From Prevotellaceae bacterium HUN156 (GTDB taxonomy: Bacteria > Bacteroidota > Bacteroidia > Bacteroidales > Bacteroidaceae), in contig FPIT01000004.1 in NCBI GenBank assembly GCA_900119285.1, forward strand, positions 248,001-312,000: 64,000 nt of DNA. The letters are read 5' to 3'. This document shows positions 48,390-56,753 of this stretch, piece by piece (the stretch's first letter is position 1; the number at the start of each line of letters is the position of its first letter). A model generated the notes under the pieces. The model had not been told where the DNA came from. It did no database searches and worked only from the letters and a program-made list of their open reading frames with translations. Both the position numbers and the translations under genes were made by a program.

Positions 48390-49343
48390 ATGAGAGTTCT
48401 GTGGGTAACATTCCTTCTTTTCTTTTCAACGCTAACTGCGTCAGCACAATCACTGACGCTTGTTGAACTCAACTGTGAGAATCTGTTTGACTGCAAGCAT
48501 GATTCTCTTAAGCAGGATACAGAGTGGATGCCTGACGGACAGCGTCGTTGGTCTCCTGCCCGATATTGGCGAAAGCTAAACTGTATCGGGCAGGAGATTC
48601 TTTCTTGTCAAGAGGAAGGCATTCCGGATTTGGTGGCACTTGTTGAAGTGGAGAACGATTCCGTCATTTCCGATCTTACCCATCGTTCTTTGTTGCGTGG
48701 AGCTGGTTATGATTATTTGATGACTGAGTCGCCTGATGTACGTGGCATTGATGTCGCATTAGTGTATCAGCCTTTTTCTTTTCGCCCAATCTGTTACGAT
48801 TATCTTACTGTTACTCCGTTGGAGAATATGCGCCCAACACGTGACATCTTATATGTGAAAGGAGAGATAATTAGTGGTGATACGTTGCATATCTTTGTGG
48901 TTCATGCTCCCAGCCGTTATGGTGGCGAAAAACGTACGCGTCCTAATCGTCAGCTGATAGCTGACCGTCTGCTGTCTGTCATTCGCCAGTTGCCATCCGA
49001 TGCAAAAGTAATCATTGCTGGCGACTTCAACGATGATGCAGCGAGTCCTGCCTTACGCTTTTGGGAAACTAATGGTATGCATAATGTTACTGCTGAGGCT
49101 AAGGGAACTCATGGCGCAAAAGCCACCTATCGCTATCAAGGTGTATGGCAGAGCATTGATCATGTCTTTGTTAGTAGTATCCTGCTTGATTCCGTCAAGC
49201 AGACATATATCAACGATGCTCCTTTCTTATTAGAAGAAGATAAAAAATACGGAGGAGTAAAACCCCTCCGCACTTTTAACGGTTATCGCTATCAGCGTGG
49301 TTTTAGCGACCATTTGCCGCTAGTAGTACGCTTTAGTTTTTAA
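48390..49343 (+). CDS. Secreted endonuclease/exonuclease/phosphatase-fold protein
   Basis: The ATG at 48390 is preferred to the GTG one codon upstream and gives 317 residues. A signal peptide (1-20) is followed by an EEP fold: VELNCENLFD, VALVEVEND (metal Glu), VVHAPSRYGG, AGDFNDDAAS, and the terminal SDHLPLVVRFSF with the catalytic Asp-His. The enzyme is therefore likely an exported Mg2+-dependent nuclease or phosphodiesterase. It begins 6 bp after the NhaC stop and ends 10 bp from the convergent MFS gene. Confidence 0.85.
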   Translation: MRVLWVTFLLFFSTLTASAQSLTLVELNCENLFDCKHDSLKQDTEWMPDGQRRWSPARYWRKLNCIGQEILSCQEEGIPDLVALVEVENDSVISDLTHRSLLRGAGYDYLMTESPDVRGIDVALVYQPFSFRPICYDYLTVTPLENMRPTRDILYVKGEIISGDTLHIFVVHAPSRYGGEKRTRPNRQLIADRLLSVIRQLPSDAKVIIAGDFNDDAASPALRFWETNGMHNVTAEAKGTHGAKATYRYQGVWQSIDHVFVSSILLDSVKQTYINDAPFLLEEDKKYGGVKPLRTFNGYRYQRGFSDHLPLVVRFSF

Positions 49344-49353
49344 TAATCATTTC

Positions 49354-50973
49354 TTATTTAATGTTGGGCTCCTCCAGACCGAGGTGTTTCTTGGCATCAA
49401 CAGCCTTCAGTACGAAGCCAAGTAACAATGCTGCAACACCGAGACCTGCAAACATAACAAGAGGTATTGTATGATTCAATTCTGTAGCAGCAGTTCCTTG
49501 AGGATTGGTTGCATCAAGAATCTTTCCATAGAGCATGGGGAACAGCCACAAACCAATGTTCTGAATCCAGAAGATGAGAGCATAAGCTGAACCGATTACC
49601 TTTGCATCAACCAACTTGGGCACAGAAGGCCAGAGAGAAGCAGGAACCAGTGAGAAACTAGAACCAAGTACCAGAATAGTGGTGTATGCGATGATAATTC
49701 CACCAACAGCATTGCCTTTGAACAAAGGAAGGATGAAGGCGAAAGTCAGGTGACAACCAATCAGAAGGATTGAACCTAAGATAAGCATAGAGGCTGCCTT
49801 ACCTTTGTGGTCAACGTATTTACCCAAGATAGGAGTGATGAGCACTGCTAAGAGGGGGAATACTGCGAAGATAGAACCTGCAGACTGGCTCATATAACCC
49901 ATAAAGCAATACACGAGCAATGCTACTACAGAAGCTCCTAACAGTCCGTATTTGTAGTTCTTCTGTTTCATGAAGTTGCTAGCAAAACCAGTAGCAGCCA
50001 CTACCAACGAGATAACATACTGTATGATAGTCATTGTAGAACTAGCCCAGAAAGAGTCTGCGTCTGGTGCAGTCAAGGTCAGGTTACACTGCAACATATT
50101 GGTGGCATACTTCTGGAATGGGAAAATGGCGCTATAGTAGAGTACGCAAAGCAACGCTACCAACCAGAATCCGCTTGAAGTAAGAATTTGTCCCAGGTCA
50201 CTAATCTTGAAGGGATCGTCCTTCTCCTCTGCTTCGCCAGTCTGTGCGTCGAGCTTCTGATCCATTACGAAGTAGACAATTGTCATAATCAGTGCGATAC
50301 ACATCAGTACTACACCGAAAGCTACAGAACGGCTTACGCTAACATCACCACCTAAGCGAGCGAAGTAGGGTGAGAAAATCATACAGGTGGCAACGCCCAG
50401 ACGAGCCAATGCCATCTCAGAGCCCATAGCCATAGCCATCTCACGGCCCTTAAACCATTTCACGATACCACGGCTAACAGTGATACCTGCCATCTCACAT
50501 CCACAACCGAAAATCATAAAGCCACAGGCTGCAAATTTAGCAGAGGCGGGCATTCCCTGATAGAAGGGACTTACTCCCAATTCGTCGAATAAGGGGATGT
50601 AGTTGAGGTTGTTGGTAAACCATGTGTCCAGTCCGCTACCAATGAAACTCTCGCTGACTGCATACCATTTGATGCAGGCACCAACCAGCATCACAGCTGC
50701 AGAAAGTACTGCGGTGAAGCGAACACCCATCTTGTCGAGGATAATACCTGCGAAGATGAGGAAGAATGCGAATACGTTGAGGAATACCTCTGAGCCCTGC
50801 ATGGTTCCAAAGGCTGTAGAATCCCATCCGCGTGTCTCCTGCATCAAGTCCTTGATAGGAGAGAGGATGTCCATGAAGATGTAGCTGCAGAACATAGCCA
50901 TCGCCAGTAGCAGCAGAGCGGTCCAGCGCATAGCTGCACTGTCGCGAAGTGTTTTTTGAATCTGTTCAGTCAT
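49354..50973 (-). CDS. MFS transporter
   Basis: This 539-residue inner-membrane protein has about 12 helices in two halves (helices from 18, central loop near 240-262 with the charged AEEKDDPFK). Features of the major facilitator fold include the loop after helix 2 (ILDKMGVRFTAVLSA) and GREMAMAMGSEMALARLG. Substrate cannot be deduced; the length suggests an anion or metabolite:H+ symporter group. It follows the S9 peptidase gene by 37 bp and may be the last gene of the yidC operon. Confidence 0.82.
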   Translation of the reverse strand: MTEQIQKTLRDSAAMRWTALLLLAMAMFCSYIFMDILSPIKDLMQETRGWDSTAFGTMQGSEVFLNVFAFFLIFAGIILDKMGVRFTAVLSAAVMLVGACIKWYAVSESFIGSGLDTWFTNNLNYIPLFDELGVSPFYQGMPASAKFAACGFMIFGCGCEMAGITVSRGIVKWFKGREMAMAMGSEMALARLGVATCMIFSPYFARLGGDVSVSRSVAFGVVLMCIALIMTIVYFVMDQKLDAQTGEAEEKDDPFKISDLGQILTSSGFWLVALLCVLYYSAIFPFQKYATNMLQCNLTLTAPDADSFWASSTMTIIQYVISLVVAATGFASNFMKQKNYKYGLLGASVVALLVYCFMGYMSQSAGSIFAVFPLLAVLITPILGKYVDHKGKAASMLILGSILLIGCHLTFAFILPLFKGNAVGGIIIAYTTILVLGSSFSLVPASLWPSVPKLVDAKVIGSAYALIFWIQNIGLWLFPMLYGKILDATNPQGTAATELNHTIPLVMFAGLGVAALLLGFVLKAVDAKKHLGLEEPNIK

Positions 50974-51010
50974 TATTTTATTTTTTTCGTTATGTCGTTA
51001 TTACGAATTG

Positions 51011-53179
51011 TTATTTCAACCAACGGTCCAGCCAGTCGAAGAAGGTACGCTGCCAAAGCACACCATTCTGTGGCTTCAATACCCAGTGGTTCTCATCAGG
51101 GAAAATGAGCAACTCTGCAGGGATTCCCTTCATCCGGGCAGCATTGAAGGCACTCATACCCTGTGTGGCATTGATACGATAGTCTTTCTCACCGTGGATG
51201 CAGAGAATAGGAGTATCCCATTTCTCAACCATCTTATGAGGAGAGTTCTCATAGGTCTTTTTGGCATTAGGCATCTGTGGATGGTGCCAGTATGCTTCGT
51301 CGTACTCCCAGTTAGAGAACCAGTTCTCTTCTGTCTCAGTGTACATGGCTTCAAGATTGAAGGCACCGTCATGTGCGATGAAAGCCTTGAAACGCTTTTC
51401 GTGAATACCTGCGAGGTAATATACAGAGAAACCACCAAATGAAGCTCCTACAGCTGCCAAACGGTCTTTGTCTACGAATGGCAGATTCTGAGCAGCATCG
51501 TCAATAGCTGCCAGATAGTCGCTCATGCACTGACCAGTCCAGTCACCGCTAATCTGTTCCTTCCATTCCTGTCCGAAACCTGGCAGACCATGACGGTTGG
51601 GAGCAATGACTACATAGCCGTTAGCAGCCATGATTTGGAAATTCCAACGATAACTCCAGAACTGACTTACAGGGCTCTGTGGACCGCCTTCGCAGAACAA
51701 CAGGGTAGGATACTTCTTTCCCTCTTCGTAGTTGGCGGGAAGCATTACCCATACCAGCATCTGCTTGCCATCGGTGGTTGAAACCCAGCGCTGCTGCATC
51801 TTACCAAAGGTCAGTTGGTCGAGGATATGCTTGTTCTCAAATGAGAGCTGCTCTATCTTTGTCTTCTCTACGCTCTTGGCTGGTGTTACGCGATAGATAT
51901 CTGTAGGTGCGCTGAGGCTCTGACGAGTAGCCAGAATATGCTTGCCGTCGTTAGCCAGTTGCAGTGATGTCCAGTCAGCCCAGTCTTCAGTGAGTTGCTT
52001 TACTTCTTTCTTGCTGTCTACATAATACATATTGCAGCAGCCATTCCATACGCTGATAAAGTATAGTTTTGCCAACTTGTCCTTCTGAGGTGCCCAGCAG
52101 AATGCGTCGATATCGCTCTTCCAGTCAATATAGCTCTTTTCGCCATTCTCTAATGAATAGATGCACAGGCGGTTAAGATCTGCCTCATAACCATCGCGCT
52201 CCATTGACAGCCATGCAATATACTTTCCGTCAGGTGAGAACTGTGGATTCTGATCGTAACCTACATTATTCTTCAGATTCTCAGGTGCATTCACAGCCTG
52301 AATCTTCAGTGTGCGAGTAGCATCGTATGCAGGAGCCTTGTAGTCAGCAGGCTTGCAGAGATTACGAGTAGTCTTTGTCTCTATATTATAAAGGTATATA
52401 TCTGAGTCTGTAGAGATAGAATACTCCAGACCAGTTTTCTTTCTGCAAGTATAAGCAATCTGCTTAGAGTCGTTGCTCCACGCCAATTGCTCAATGCCAC
52501 CAAACGGCTCCATAGGACATTCATAGGGCTCGCCCTCGAGGATGTCTGTTGCATTTGTAGCGATGCCATCGCTACTTACTGAACATACAAATGGATGCTG
52601 GATGCTTTCTACATAATGATCCCAATGGCGATACATCAGGTCGGTAACACGACGACCAGTAGCCTTAGGCAGGTCATCGGGATTCTTCTTGATAATTTCA
52701 TGGAAGGGAAGGCTCTTCAGGATAATCACCTTCTTGCGGTCTGGTGAGAACTTGTAGCCCTCAACCTCACCATTCGTCTTTGTCATTTGATGGCGCTCAC
52801 TGCCGTCAGCCTTCATAGTCCACAGCTCGCCACCGCTAATAAATGCGATGTGCTCTGCGTCAAACCATGTAGGATCAGTCTCGCTCTTACTGCTGGTAGT
52901 CAGCTGGCGCTGGTTCTTGCCATCAGCATCCATGATGCAGATGACCTGATGACTCTTGTTTTGTTTTACGCTATAGTAGCCCACCTGATACACGATGCGG
53001 CTACCGTCAGCAGATGCTTCCATACCTCCGATGCGTCCCATAGCCCAAAGTGCTTCGGGAGTCATCATACGGCTGTTAAGCTTGATATTACTCTTTCCTA
53101 TCACGGATGTTTCTTGTGCTATAACGTGAGCAGGCACTGCCAGCAGTGCTGCAACCACGAATGTTAATATCTTCTTCAT
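51011..53179 (-). CDS. Secreted S9-family prolyl oligopeptidase-type peptidase
   Basis: This 722-residue periplasmic enzyme has a signal peptide (1-21), a WD40-like beta-propeller (about 40-420: YSVKQNKSHQVICIMDADGK, QFSPDGKYIAWLSM) and an alpha/beta-hydrolase domain (about 450-722). The triad is Ser580 in GASFGGFS, Asp666 in HGEKDYRI and His698 in ENHWV. It should cleave short peptides, such as dipeptides or acyl-aminoacyl bonds, from protein breakdown. It lies 6 bp downstream of the DUF1846 gene on the same strand. Confidence 0.92.
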   Translation of the reverse strand: MKKILTFVVAALLAVPAHVIAQETSVIGKSNIKLNSRMMTPEALWAMGRIGGMEASADGSRIVYQVGYYSVKQNKSHQVICIMDADGKNQRQLTTSSKSETDPTWFDAEHIAFISGGELWTMKADGSERHQMTKTNGEVEGYKFSPDRKKVIILKSLPFHEIIKKNPDDLPKATGRRVTDLMYRHWDHYVESIQHPFVCSVSSDGIATNATDILEGEPYECPMEPFGGIEQLAWSNDSKQIAYTCRKKTGLEYSISTDSDIYLYNIETKTTRNLCKPADYKAPAYDATRTLKIQAVNAPENLKNNVGYDQNPQFSPDGKYIAWLSMERDGYEADLNRLCIYSLENGEKSYIDWKSDIDAFCWAPQKDKLAKLYFISVWNGCCNMYYVDSKKEVKQLTEDWADWTSLQLANDGKHILATRQSLSAPTDIYRVTPAKSVEKTKIEQLSFENKHILDQLTFGKMQQRWVSTTDGKQMLVWVMLPANYEEGKKYPTLLFCEGGPQSPVSQFWSYRWNFQIMAANGYVVIAPNRHGLPGFGQEWKEQISGDWTGQCMSDYLAAIDDAAQNLPFVDKDRLAAVGASFGGFSVYYLAGIHEKRFKAFIAHDGAFNLEAMYTETEENWFSNWEYDEAYWHHPQMPNAKKTYENSPHKMVEKWDTPILCIHGEKDYRINATQGMSAFNAARMKGIPAELLIFPDENHWVLKPQNGVLWQRTFFDWLDRWLK

Positions 53180-53185
53180 AAGTAG

Positions 53186-54649
53186 TTATTTCTTTCTTAC
53201 TGGATCGCAGGTCAGTCCACAACCCAATTTCTTGAATATCTTGCGGTCCACTTCTGACAGCATTACAGTAGAGTGTACTTGACAGCCGCGCAACTTAGGC
53301 AGTTGAGCCAATGCCAGTCGGCACTCCTCATTGTCTTTTGACAGAACGCTGAGGGCTACCAATACTTCGTCAGTATGCAAACGAGGATTCTTACCACCCA
53401 GATATTCCGTTTTCGTCTTTTGTACAGGCTCGATCAGACTCTGCGGAATGAGTTTCGCTTCGTGTGAGATTCCTGCCAGATGCTTCGTAGCATTAAGCAA
53501 CAATGCTGCAGAACAGCCGAGTAGGGGAGAACTCTTGGCTGTGATGATGGTACCGTCTTCCAGTTCCATAGCAGCTGCAGTCTGTTCTGTCAGTTCCTGC
53601 TTGGCAGCAGCGGCAACAGTGACACGACGATAAGCCGTCGTAATCTTAGCCTGATTGAACAGCATCAGAATCTTGTTCACCTCGCGCTCATTGTCTGCAC
53701 CATCAGCCATCTTGTTGGTGGCATCATAGTAGCGACGGATAATCTCATCGCGAGAAGCATTACAGCATACCTCATCATCACTGATACAGAAACCCACCAT
53801 GTTGACTCCCATATCCGTAGGACTCTTATAAGGATTCTCTCCGTAGATACCTTCAAACAGAGCATTCAGTACGGGGAATATCTCGATGTCGCGATTATAG
53901 TTGATGGCAATCTTGTCGTAAGCCTCCAAGTGGAATGGGTCAATCATATTGACATCGTTTAGGTCAGCTGTTGCAGCCTCATAAGCGATGTTGACAGGAT
54001 GCTTCAGTGGCAGATTCCATACGGGGAAAGTCTCAAACTTTGCATAACCGGCACGGATACCGCGCTTGTTTTCATTATAGAGCTGGCTAAGACAAACTGC
54101 CATTTTACCAGAACCTGGACCAGGAGCTGTCACGATAACCAACTCTCGACTTGTTTCCACATAGTCGTTCTTGCCGAATCCTTCGTCCGAGGCTATCAGC
54201 TCTACGTTGTGAGGATAACCATCAATCAGATAATGTACATACGACTTGATGCCCAGACGCTCCAGACGCTTGCGGAACTGGTCTGCAGCCTGTTGTCCAT
54301 TGTAGTGAGTGATGACTACTGAGCCCACCATGAAGTCACGGTTCATAAACTCTTCGCGCAGACGCAGCACGTCTTCATCGTATGTAATGCCGAGGTCAGC
54401 ACGAACCTTATTCTTTTCTATGTCTTCTGCTGACACGACGATAACAATCTCCAGTTGGTCGCGCAGTTGTCCGAACATTCTTAATTTGCTGTCGGGCTTG
54501 AAGCCTGGCAATACTCTGGAGGCATGGTGGTCGTCAAATAACTTACCACCTAACTCCAGATATAGTTTGCCGTCAAATTTTGCAATTCTCTCGCGAATGT
54601 GCTCCGATTGTATCTTTAGATACTTCTCGTTGTCAAATCCTATTTTCAT
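53186..54649 (-). CDS. DUF1846 family protein
   Basis: This 487-residue soluble protein matches DUF1846 over its length: an N-terminal nucleotide-binding-like region (IGFDNEKYLKIQSEHI, KLYLELGGKLFDDHHASRVL), then VTAPGPGSGKMAVCLSQLY, a P-loop-like GPGSGK near residue 178, and TEYLGGKNPRLHTDEVLVAL in the C-terminal half. The family has structures but no firm role that I know. Its start overlaps the yidC stop by 4 bp (ATGA), giving translational coupling with yidC. Confidence 0.85.
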   Translation of the reverse strand: MKIGFDNEKYLKIQSEHIRERIAKFDGKLYLELGGKLFDDHHASRVLPGFKPDSKLRMFGQLRDQLEIVIVVSAEDIEKNKVRADLGITYDEDVLRLREEFMNRDFMVGSVVITHYNGQQAADQFRKRLERLGIKSYVHYLIDGYPHNVELIASDEGFGKNDYVETSRELVIVTAPGPGSGKMAVCLSQLYNENKRGIRAGYAKFETFPVWNLPLKHPVNIAYEAATADLNDVNMIDPFHLEAYDKIAINYNRDIEIFPVLNALFEGIYGENPYKSPTDMGVNMVGFCISDDEVCCNASRDEIIRRYYDATNKMADGADNEREVNKILMLFNQAKITTAYRRVTVAAAAKQELTEQTAAAMELEDGTIITAKSSPLLGCSAALLLNATKHLAGISHEAKLIPQSLIEPVQKTKTEYLGGKNPRLHTDEVLVALSVLSKDNEECRLALAQLPKLRGCQVHSTVMLSEVDRKIFKKLGCGLTCDPVRKK

Positions 54650-56517
54650 CGTTTGTTGCGTTGTTTCTGCAATTCTTCTGCTTGTTTTTGCATTGCTTCC
54701 AGACGAGCTGCAAAGCCTGATGCCTTCTTGGGATTATTCTTGTTAGCCTGATAGTTAGCTTCAAGGATAGCTAACAGTTTTGCATCATCGGTAGTCTTGC
54801 GCAGTGTCCACATGATGGCTGCTGACATGAACAGTGAGACGAAGTAGTAGAAGTTCAGACCTGAAGAGTAGTCATTGAAGATGAAGAAGAACATCAGTGG
54901 CATCAGATACATCATCCACTGCATCACTTTCATCTGGTCTGCCTGTGCACCTACCATCTGGTCACGCTGCTGGCGCATTGAAATCCAAGTGTAAATCAGC
55001 TGTGCAGCACAGAAAAGGATACAGGTCAGCGACAGGTGGTCACCGATACCCCAAATGTTAGTGCTCCACTCGAAGATTGGGTCGTAGGTTGACAGGTCAT
55101 TCATCCAAAGGAAAGACTGACCACGCAACTGGATGGCGTTAGGCACAAAGAAGAACATAGCCAACCAGATAGGCATCTGAATCAGCATAGGCAGACAGCC
55201 GCTCAATGGACTTACGCCATATTTTGAGTAGAGATTCATCATCTCCTGCTGTTTCTTCATCTGGTCCTCAGGCTTGTCATACTGCTTGGTAGCCTCTTCA
55301 AACTTAGGCTTCAGTACGCGCATCTTTGCACTTGACATATAGCTCTTCTTTACCATTGGGAAGGTGATTCCTTTCAGTAACAATGTGATGAGGATCAGTA
55401 CGATACCCATATTGAATCCGAAGCCTGTCAGCCAGTCAAATACATACAATGTGAACCAACGGTTAATCCAACGCAGCAACCACCAGCCGAGGTTTACGAG
55501 CTGTTCCAGATCGAGGTCTTTATCAAACTCGCTCTGCTGCTCTACCTCCTGAATCAGGCGGAAGTCGTTAGGGCCGATATACATCTCGAAGTCTGATGAC
55601 TTAGCACCTGTGGGGTCGAAGGCAGTCTTCAGTTTTGCGTCAAACTGCTTCAGATAGCCAGAACCTTTCTTGTCCTGTACGCTAGAGAGTGTTGAGTTCT
55701 CTGCGAAGTCGTCCTTAGAAACCAGCGCTACAGAGAAGAACTGATTGCGGAAAGCAACCCAATCCAAGCGCTCCTCAATCTCTTCAGTCTTATCAGAAGT
55801 CTCTGACAGGTTATCTGTTCCACCGTTAGCTTCCTTGTAGAATACTGCGGTATAGCGGTTCTCAAAAGAGTAGCCTTTCTCCTGCTGACGACAGTGGTCG
55901 CTCCATGCCAGCTCCACTTCCTTGTAAGAAGGAGCGAAGAAACCAGCCAGACCCTTGCCTTGCAGTGACATACTCAGCATATAGTCTTTACCCAGACGGT
56001 AGCGCAGAATCAGTGCTCCACCGTTCTGTGCCTGAGCGGTCAAAGTCACAGTAGTGTCTGTCTGCTCAGAAGGAGTGAAGTAGAGGTCACTGGTGATGAT
56101 ATTCTCCTGCTTGCCAGCCAGCATGAAGTTCAACTGCTGGTCGTCGCCATCAAAGAGCGTCACGTTCTGTGTGCCGTCAATGCTCTTAAAGTTCTTGATA
56201 ACAGCCTTCTTCAGTGTTCCACCCTTTGTGTCGAGTGTCAGTTCCAGCTTGCTGTTCTTAAGTGTAATCAACTGTGCGTTACCCTGCTGTGCAGCATAGA
56301 AGATGGCAGTGGTATCTGCTTGAGCCACTGTGTCATTCTTGGCGGCAGCCTGCTGGATGCTATCCTGCTGTTGCTGTGCCTTTTCCTTCATGACGTTTGC
56401 AATGCTGTCTTGTTTTTGGGCAGCTTCAATCTGCTCTGCAGAGGGACGGTTCCACCAACTGAAACCAATCAGTACCAAAGCGATGAGCACGAAGCCGATA
56501 ATGGTGTCCTTGTTCAT
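54646..56517 (-). CDS. yidC: Membrane protein insertase YidC
   Basis: This 623-residue insertase has an N-terminal helix (5-21), a large periplasmic beta-supersandwich domain (about 40-340), and the conserved five-helix Oxa1 core from about 365 (FGFNMGIVLILITLLLKGIT, then YGVSPLSGCLPMLIQMPIW). It inserts proteins with or without SecYEG. The C-terminal tail is basic and helical (FAARLEAMQKQAEELQKQRN), suited to ribosome binding. It has a consensus promoter and leads an operon with the DUF1846, S9 and MFS genes. Confidence 0.96.
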   Translation of the reverse strand: MNKDTIIGFVLIALVLIGFSWWNRPSAEQIEAAQKQDSIANVMKEKAQQQQDSIQQAAAKNDTVAQADTTAIFYAAQQGNAQLITLKNSKLELTLDTKGGTLKKAVIKNFKSIDGTQNVTLFDGDDQQLNFMLAGKQENIITSDLYFTPSEQTDTTVTLTAQAQNGGALILRYRLGKDYMLSMSLQGKGLAGFFAPSYKEVELAWSDHCRQQEKGYSFENRYTAVFYKEANGGTDNLSETSDKTEEIEERLDWVAFRNQFFSVALVSKDDFAENSTLSSVQDKKGSGYLKQFDAKLKTAFDPTGAKSSDFEMYIGPNDFRLIQEVEQQSEFDKDLDLEQLVNLGWWLLRWINRWFTLYVFDWLTGFGFNMGIVLILITLLLKGITFPMVKKSYMSSAKMRVLKPKFEEATKQYDKPEDQMKKQQEMMNLYSKYGVSPLSGCLPMLIQMPIWLAMFFFVPNAIQLRGQSFLWMNDLSTYDPIFEWSTNIWGIGDHLSLTCILFCAAQLIYTWISMRQQRDQMVGAQADQMKVMQWMMYLMPLMFFFIFNDYSSGLNFYYFVSLFMSAAIMWTLRKTTDDAKLLAILEANYQANKNNPKKASGFAARLEAMQKQAEELQKQRNKR

Positions 56518-56547
56518 GTCTTTACCTTATTATTAAAAATCAAGGTG

Positions 56548-56578
56548 CAAAGTTACGAAAAAACGAGAGAAATACAAA
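56548..56578 (-). promoter_or_regulatory. yidC promoter
   Basis: The complement of 56548-56555 reads TAACTTTG and that of 56575-56578 reads TTTG with a 19-nt spacer, 30 bp upstream of the start codon. Confidence 0.7.
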
Positions 56579-56648
56579 AGGAAAACAAGTTTTTCTTTTT
56601 ATTTTCGAGTGCTAAGTAAGTTCGGTAAGGCCAAAGTTACGAAATAAA

Positions 56649-56676
56649 AGTGAAAAGTGAAGAGTGAAGAGTGAAA
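56649..56676. repeat. AGTGAAG heptamer array
   Basis: Four consecutive period-7 units, AGTGAAA, AGTGAAG, AGTGAAG and AGTGAAA, lie 25 bp before the GTTCAAT array at 56701. Confidence 0.75.
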
Positions 56677-56700
56677 AATTTGCTTTCGCCATTAAAAAAG

Positions 56701-56728
56701 TTCAATGTTCAATGTTCAATGTTCAATG
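56701..56728. repeat. TTCAATG heptamer array upstream of a promoter
   Basis: Four perfect TTCAATG units occupy the -40 to -10 region of the DUF3078 gene promoter, whose -7 box (TATCTTTG) starts 8 bp later at 56736-56743. The gene's frame would also stay open through the array, but a start there is unlikely. Confidence 0.85.
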
Positions 56729-56735
56729 TTTTTTA

Positions 56736-56743
56736 TTATCTTT
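56736..56743 (+). promoter_or_regulatory. Promoter of the DUF3078 gene, -7 box
   Basis: TATCTTTG matches TAnnTTTG, 10 bp before the ATG at 56754, so the mRNA is nearly leaderless. The repeat array supplies the upstream region. Confidence 0.55.
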
Positions 56744-56753
56744 GCAGCTAGTT

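Noticed and set aside
56664..56753. Upstream start for the DUF3078 protein through the repeat array
   Set aside because: The frame is open, but the promoter lies downstream of that start and the ATG at 56754 begins a proper signal peptide.
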